The translations under genes were made by a program, and so were the position numbers. From the NCBI GenBank assembly GCA_947630195.1, contig CANRGQ010000050.1, positions 1 through 9,416 of the forward strand: a DNA stretch of 9,416 bases, given 5' to 3'. Under the pieces are notes generated by a model. The model ran no database searches. It had not been told where the DNA came from and saw nothing but the letters and a program-made list of their open reading frames with translations. Below, in pieces: positions 7,449 to 9,416 of the stretch (within the stretch, counting starts at the first letter, position 1; every line of letters starts with the position of its first letter). This DNA comes from an uncultured Bacilli bacterium (GTDB taxonomy: Bacteria > Bacillota_I > Bacilli_A > RF39 > UBA660).

Positions 7449-7475
7449 TTAGCACTCGAGTGTTGCAATTGCTAA
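7449..7475 (+). promoter_or_regulatory. CIRCE-like operator (HrcA binding site)
   Basis: TTAGCACTC (7449-7457), 9 bases, then AATTGCTAA (7467-7475). The left arm matches the CIRCE consensus TTAGCACTC-N9-GAGTGCTAA exactly and the right arm matches 7 of 9. The -35 box lies inside it, so bound HrcA would block RNA polymerase. This implies heat-inducible expression of hsp20. HrcA itself is not in the window. Confidence 0.8.
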
Positions 7476-7490
7476 AATTTGTGCTATAAT
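7463..7490 (+). promoter_or_regulatory. Promoter of hsp20
   Basis: TTGCAA (7463-7468), a 16-base spacer and a perfect TATAAT (7485-7490) preceded by TGC, giving an extended -10. Transcription would start near 7497, leaving a leader of about 70 nt, much longer than the 12-20 nt predicted for the other promoters here. Confidence 0.8.
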
Positions 7491-7499
7491 TATAAATGT

Positions 7500-7561
7500 A
7501 AAGGACATAAAGATTGCCTTTTACGGGTATTATAATTATATAAAATATAAAAGGAGATGAT
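7500..7561 (+). promoter_or_regulatory. Candidate RNA thermometer in the hsp20 leader
   Basis: CCTTTTA (7517-7523) is the exact complement of TAAAAGG (7548-7554), which covers the Shine-Dalgarno core (AAGGAG, 7551-7556). TATT (7528-7531) and AATA (7544-7547) extend the stem past a CGGG bulge. AAAGG at the very 5' end (7500-7504) can pair with the same CCTTT, giving an alternative fold that frees the ribosome site. A mostly A-U, bulged helix masking the Shine-Dalgarno is the design of the thermometers known for small heat-shock genes. The pairing is seen; temperature sensing is inferred. Confidence 0.45.
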
Positions 7562-7567
7562 TGTTAT

Positions 7568-7984
7568 ATGATGATGATACCAAGAAGAGATAATTTTGAT
7601 TTATGGGAGGAGTTATTTAAAGATCCATTCTTTAGTCCAAGAGAAAGTAAAGTAATGCGTACAGACATTAAAGAAAACAAACATGATTATAGCATTATTA
7701 TGGATTTACCAGGCTATGAGAAAGAGGATATTAAAGTTGATATCGACAATGGTTATTTAAATGTTTCGGCTTCAATGAATAAAAGTAATGATGAAGAAGA
7801 AAAAGGCAAATTTGTAAGAAGAGAAAGATATTTTGGAGAATGTTCTCGTAGCTTCTATGTTGGAGATGAAGTTAGTGATAAAGATATTAAAGCTTCATTT
7901 AAAAACGGTATTTTAACATTAACTGTTCCAAAAGTAGAAGAAACTAAAGAAATTCCCGAAAAGAAATATATTGATATCGACTAA
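7568..7984 (+). CDS. hsp20: Hsp20 family small heat-shock protein
   Basis: This ATP-independent cytoplasmic holdase binds unfolding proteins and keeps them refoldable. The 138 residues match the usual bacterial length. A short variable N-terminal arm containing NFDLWEELFKDPFF leads into the alpha-crystallin domain (about residues 36-122) with the expected TDIKENKHDYSIIMDLPGY start, the DIDNGYLNVSA strand and the family signature A-S-F-K-N-G-I-L-T-L (109-118). The tail YIDID carries an I-x-I anchor used in oligomer assembly. Three ATGs are in tandem; the first is 11 bases after GGAG (7553-7556) and the next two are possible alternatives. The CIRCE-like operator, the extended -10 promoter and the leader pairing all point to heat-shock control. 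It is a single-gene unit closed by a strong terminator. Confidence 0.95.
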   Translation: MMMIPRRDNFDLWEELFKDPFFSPRESKVMRTDIKENKHDYSIIMDLPGYEKEDIKVDIDNGYLNVSASMNKSNDEEEKGKFVRRERYFGECSRSFYVGDEVSDKDIKASFKNGILTLTVPKVEETKEIPEKKYIDID

Positions 7985-8001
7985 TTAAAAAACAAGTTTT
8001 T

Positions 8002-8031
8002 AAAAAAGGTGAGAGTAATCTCACTTTTTTT
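8002..8031. terminator. Strong intrinsic terminator of hsp20
   Basis: GTGAGA (8009-8014) pairs with TCTCAC (8019-8024) around a GTAA tetraloop, followed by seven T. The A-run before the stem lengthens the helix and would also allow termination on the opposite strand. Confidence 0.9.
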
Positions 8032-8050
8032 GTGTTTTACAACAAATGTG

Positions 8051-8101
8051 TTCTTTTTTAAAAGAAATTTCCCGGAAAAAAAGGAAATCAAAGATTTTTT
8101 T
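8051..8101 (+). other. AT-rich stretch with short hairpins, possible second terminator
   Basis: TTCTTTT/AAAAGAA (8051-8057, 8060-8066), ATTTCC/GGAAAT (8067-8072, 8083-8088) and AAATC/GATTT followed by a T-run (8085-8100) are all short inverted repeats. The last could be a weak terminator. No promoter of convincing quality was found here for the DUF3800 gene; only TACAAT (8101-8106) resembles a -10, without a -35. Confidence 0.3.
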
Positions 8102-8127
8102 ACAATATTAATAGTGAAGGGAGAAAA

Positions 8128-8150
8128 ATATGATATTATAAAAATCATAT
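8128..8150 (+). repeat. 7-bp inverted repeat and mini-ORF upstream of DUF3800
   Basis: ATATGAT (8128-8134) and ATCATAT (8144-8150) can form a hairpin. The left arm contains an ATG (8130) placed about 6-7 bases after GAAGGGAG and followed by only two codons and TAA. This might be a leader peptide or a remnant of an older gene start; it is not in the same frame as DUF3800. Confidence 0.35.
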
Positions 8151-8164
8151 AAATATTTTACAAC

Positions 8165-8899
8165 ATGACAGCATTAAAAGTAGCAAATTTATTAAAAATT
8201 TATATTGATGAATCTGGAGATTCTGGTAATGGAATTGGTTCATCTAAATATTATTTAGTGTCGTTTGCTTTATATAATCCCAAATATGATATAACAAAAG
8301 AAATAAATGATTTAAATAAAAGATTAAAAAGGATTGGTTATGAGGGAATGATTCATATGTCTAATTTAATTAGTAAAAGGGGAGAATATAGTAAATTACC
8401 TTTAAATGTAAGAAAAAGTATTTTTAATGCTTTGTATTTGTTTGCCAAAAAGATTGAAGCAAAATATTTTACAATTATAATTGATAAAAAATATGCTAGT
8501 AATTTAAAAACATTAAAAAAGAAAATCTATAATGAAATAAATAATATGATAAAAAGGAATGAAAATTATTTTAACAAGTTCAATAAAATAGAAGTATATT
8601 ATGACAATGGACAAAAAGACTTAGCTAAAGTAATAGATAAAGTATTTAAAGAAAATTTTAATAATTATGAACATATAGTAGAATTTGATCATGTTGAAAA
8701 TAGATTATTTCAAATAGCAGATATGCTTACAAGTATAGATAAAATAAATTATAAATATCAAAGTAAATCAAATTATTCAAGTCTTGAAAAATATTTTCTT
8801 GAAAAAGATGAAATGAGAAATATAATAAGAGAATTATCAAGAAAAAATTATAGCATTATAAAAGCAACCATGAAGGTTGCAATTATAAGCGGCGCCTAG
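8165..8899 (+). CDS. DUF3800 domain protein
   Basis: DUF3800 proteins have a predicted RNase H-like fold and occur widely in phages, mobile elements and defence islands; their activity is not established. The hallmark start I-Y-I-D-E-S-G-D lies at residues 12-19 (acidic D15, E16, D19), with D147 (YYDNG) and D186 (QIADML) as later candidate metal ligands in the order expected for the family. At 244 residues it is full length. Family members usually begin almost directly at the IYIDESG strand; here ten extra residues (MTALKVANLL) precede it and the ATG has no Shine-Dalgarno. A good one (GAAGGGAG, 8116-8123) instead precedes a three-codon ORF at 8130-8141. Ile is often ATA and the gene lies beside a likely DGR template, so it may be horizontally acquired. 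Confidence 0.8.
   Translation: MTALKVANLLKIYIDESGDSGNGIGSSKYYLVSFALYNPKYDITKEINDLNKRLKRIGYEGMIHMSNLISKRGEYSKLPLNVRKSIFNALYLFAKKIEAKYFTIIIDKKYASNLKTLKKKIYNEINNMIKRNENYFNKFNKIEVYYDNGQKDLAKVIDKVFKENFNNYEHIVEFDHVENRLFQIADMLTSIDKINYKYQSKSNYSSLEKYFLEKDEMRNIIRELSRKNYSIIKATMKVAIISGA
8864..8880 (+). repeat. Hairpin at the end of the DUF3800 gene
   Basis: GCAACC (8864-8869) and GGTTGC (8875-8880) form a perfect 6-bp stem with a 5-nt loop, inside the last codons of the gene. There is no T-run after it, so it is not a standard terminator. Confidence 0.5.
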
Positions 8900-8933
8900 C
8901 ACCAACGCGGGTCGAACCACTTAACTGGCTCGC
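8890..8933. other. GC-rich island after DUF3800
   Basis: Positions 8891-8933 are about 65% G+C (28 of 43 bases), in sharp contrast to the AT-rich DNA on both sides. GCGGGTC (8907-8913) can pair with GGCTCGC (8927-8933) using two G-U pairs. The composition and the abrupt edges suggest a foreign piece, such as a recombination or insertion junction or a structured RNA. I do not recognise the sequence. Confidence 0.4.
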
Positions 8934-8973
8934 AAATAGAGATATAATATAAATATCTCTATTTATATTATAT
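8934..8973. repeat. Two overlapping, mutually exclusive perfect hairpins
   Basis: AAATAGAGATAT (8934-8945) pairs perfectly with ATATCTCTATTT (8953-8964). ATATAATATAAAT (8942-8954) pairs perfectly with ATTTATATTATAT (8961-8973). The two stems share bases, so only one can form at a time. Confidence 0.7.
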
Positions 8974-9103
8974 TCCCTTAACAATTTAATTATACAATAA
9001 ATGATACATAAAGTAAAGAGGTAAATTAAAAAGTGAAGTAAAATTATTTTTTCCATAAAAAAAGGAACATAGTTCTTTCCTAATTGAGTCGGCGCCAAGT
9101 ACT
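8974..9103. other. AT-rich stretch without a recognised gene
   Basis: No ORF with a ribosome-binding site was found on either strand. The only structure seen is a short imperfect stem AAGGAAC/GTTCTTT (9062-9068, 9072-9078) just before the second GGCGCC repeat. Confidence 0.4.
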
Positions 9104-9149
9104 AAATTAAAAAATATATTTATGTTGTATACACTAATATTTTTAATTT
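9104..9149. repeat. AT-only inverted repeat upstream of the template-repeat promoter
   Basis: AAATTAAAAAATAT (9104-9117) pairs with ATATTTTTAATTT (9137-9149) with one bulged A, around a 19-nt loop. It could insulate the following transcript, or be part of its control. Confidence 0.5.
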
Positions 9150-9168
9150 AATAGTTTTACGATATAAT
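9140..9168 (+). promoter_or_regulatory. Promoter driving the template-repeat RNA
   Basis: A perfect TATAAT (9163-9168) is followed by the 50% GC repeat. The -35 is weak (TTTTTA at 9140-9145 with a 17-base spacer). Transcription would begin near 9175, so the RNA starts almost exactly at the repeat. Confidence 0.5.
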
Positions 9169-9174
9169 ATAGAT

Positions 9175-9313
9175 AGGTAATCTTGATAATTATGATAGGT
9201 ATGGCTACAATAGCAGCAATTACTGGGCGTGGAATGTGAATTCGGACGGCTCCTTGGACTACAACAATGTGAACAATACGCGTGCGGTTCGCCTTAAGCC
9301 TTCTATAACTTGA
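9175..9313 (+). ncRNA. Diversity-generating retroelement (DGR) template repeat (TR)
   Basis: A DGR copies its TR RNA with an adenine-mutating reverse transcriptase into a variable region (VR) at the 3' end of a C-type-lectin-like target gene. Read in the frame of 9173, this segment encodes Y-W-A-W-N-V-N-S-D-G-S-L (from 9221), then D-Y-N-N-V-N-N and T-R-A-V-R-L-K-P and a TGA at 9311: the YW...NVNSDG...VR pattern of DGR lectin-fold tails. Ten Asn AAY codons offer mutable adenines. A GC-rich run (ACGCGTGCGGTTCGCC, 9278-9293) fits the initiation-of-homing end. There is no start codon, an in-frame TAG sits at 9170-9172, and a promoter lies directly upstream, so it is a template rather than a gene. 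Positions 9201-9300 are 50% G+C against 14% in 9101-9180. A VR remnant of a truncated target is the alternative. Confidence 0.75.
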
Positions 9314-9416
9314 GTGATTATATGGCTATGGTTATATACTAGGGAAGATAGAAGACAAAGATTATCTAAGACTTTTAGTCTAAAGAGAAAACGAAGATGG
9401 TTTATTTTACGAAATA
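9314..9416 (+). other. Leader between template repeat and an expected downstream reverse transcriptase
   Basis: A frame opened by GTG at 9314 stays open to the window edge (34 codons, rich in Arg and Lys), and an ATG in another frame occurs at 9397. Neither has a strong Shine-Dalgarno or a recognisable reverse-transcriptase motif. AGATA/TATCT (9346-9350, 9363-9367) could form a short stem. In DGRs the RNA downstream of the TR is often structured and needed for priming, and the reverse transcriptase commonly follows. Confidence 0.35.

Larger units (their letters stand above)
8890..9105. repeat. Diverged 16-bp direct repeats 200 bp apart
   Basis: CGGCGCCTAGCACCAA (8890-8905) and CGGCGCCAAGTACTAA (9090-9105) match at 13 of 16 positions and are exactly 200 bp apart. 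GGCGCC is rare in DNA this AT-rich. They bracket a segment without a convincing gene and may be the ends of a small insertion. Confidence 0.5.

Noticed and set aside
8890..8933. tRNA gene or tRNA fragment on either strand
   Set aside because: A GGTCGAACC piece resembles a T-arm, but no acceptor stem, anticodon arm or 5-bp T stem could be built.
8891..8933. Integron attC site
   Set aside because: ACTTAAC matches RYYYAAC by chance, but the paired R'/R'' boxes and typical attC layout are absent.
8883..9098. Minus-strand ORF of 71 codons between the GGCGCC repeats
   Set aside because: It starts at TTG without a ribosome-binding site, its composition is that of AT-rich intergenic DNA, and it passes through the hairpins. 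No family resemblance.
9173..9313. Coding 3' end of a DGR target gene (VR)
   Set aside because: An in-frame TAG directly precedes it, there is no start codon, and a -10 box sits just upstream. Kept only as the alternative to a template repeat.
1..9416. TGA read as Trp (mycoplasma code)
   Set aside because: Trp is encoded by TGG throughout, and TGA ends the GGDEF gene at a tight 4-bp overlap with yihY.
1..9416. CRISPR array
   Set aside because: No regularly spaced repeats with unique spacers were seen on either strand.

Overview
The window comes from a very AT-rich bacterium. A/T-ending codons and AGA for Arg dominate, TGG encodes Trp and TGA is used as a stop, so the code is the standard bacterial one. 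An HrcA/CIRCE-type operator, strong Shine-Dalgarno sites, near-consensus sigma-A promoters and a YqgE-like transporter suggest a low-GC Bacillota or Mycoplasmatota-related lineage, possibly an uncultured gut one. The lineage is inferred; no rRNA is present.

Layout: (1) 1-76 is the 3' end of something cut by the window edge, best read as the tail of an IS200/IS605-type tnpB with a structured RNA hairpin. (2) 136-1548 is miaB, a tRNA methylthiolase, with its own promoter. (3) 1560-2606, minus strand, is a family 2 glycosyltransferase convergent with miaB; a two-way terminator hairpin contains both stop codons. (4) 2607-2747 is a divergent promoter region. (5) 2748-6102 is a tight three-gene envelope operon: a single-pass membrane protein of unknown function, a two-sensor-domain GGDEF protein with a degenerate signature (DGNEF), and a YihY/BrkB-family membrane protein. 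(6) 6103-6253 holds a hairpin, a terminator and a promoter. (7) 6254-7429 is an MFS transporter. (8) 7449-7984 is a small heat-shock protein gene with a CIRCE-like operator and a leader that can pair with its own ribosome-binding site. (9) 8165-8899 is a DUF3800 gene. (10) 8900-9416 has no convincing complete gene. It holds a GC-rich island, diverged direct repeats, two overlapping perfect hairpins, and then a promoter driving a 50% GC segment that reads like the template repeat of a diversity-generating retroelement (DGR).

The left two-thirds is core-like: tRNA modification, envelope and signalling, transport, chaperone. The right end from about 8040 looks accessory. The most notable element is the probable DGR template repeat at about 9175-9313. 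Its reverse transcriptase and target gene must lie outside the window.
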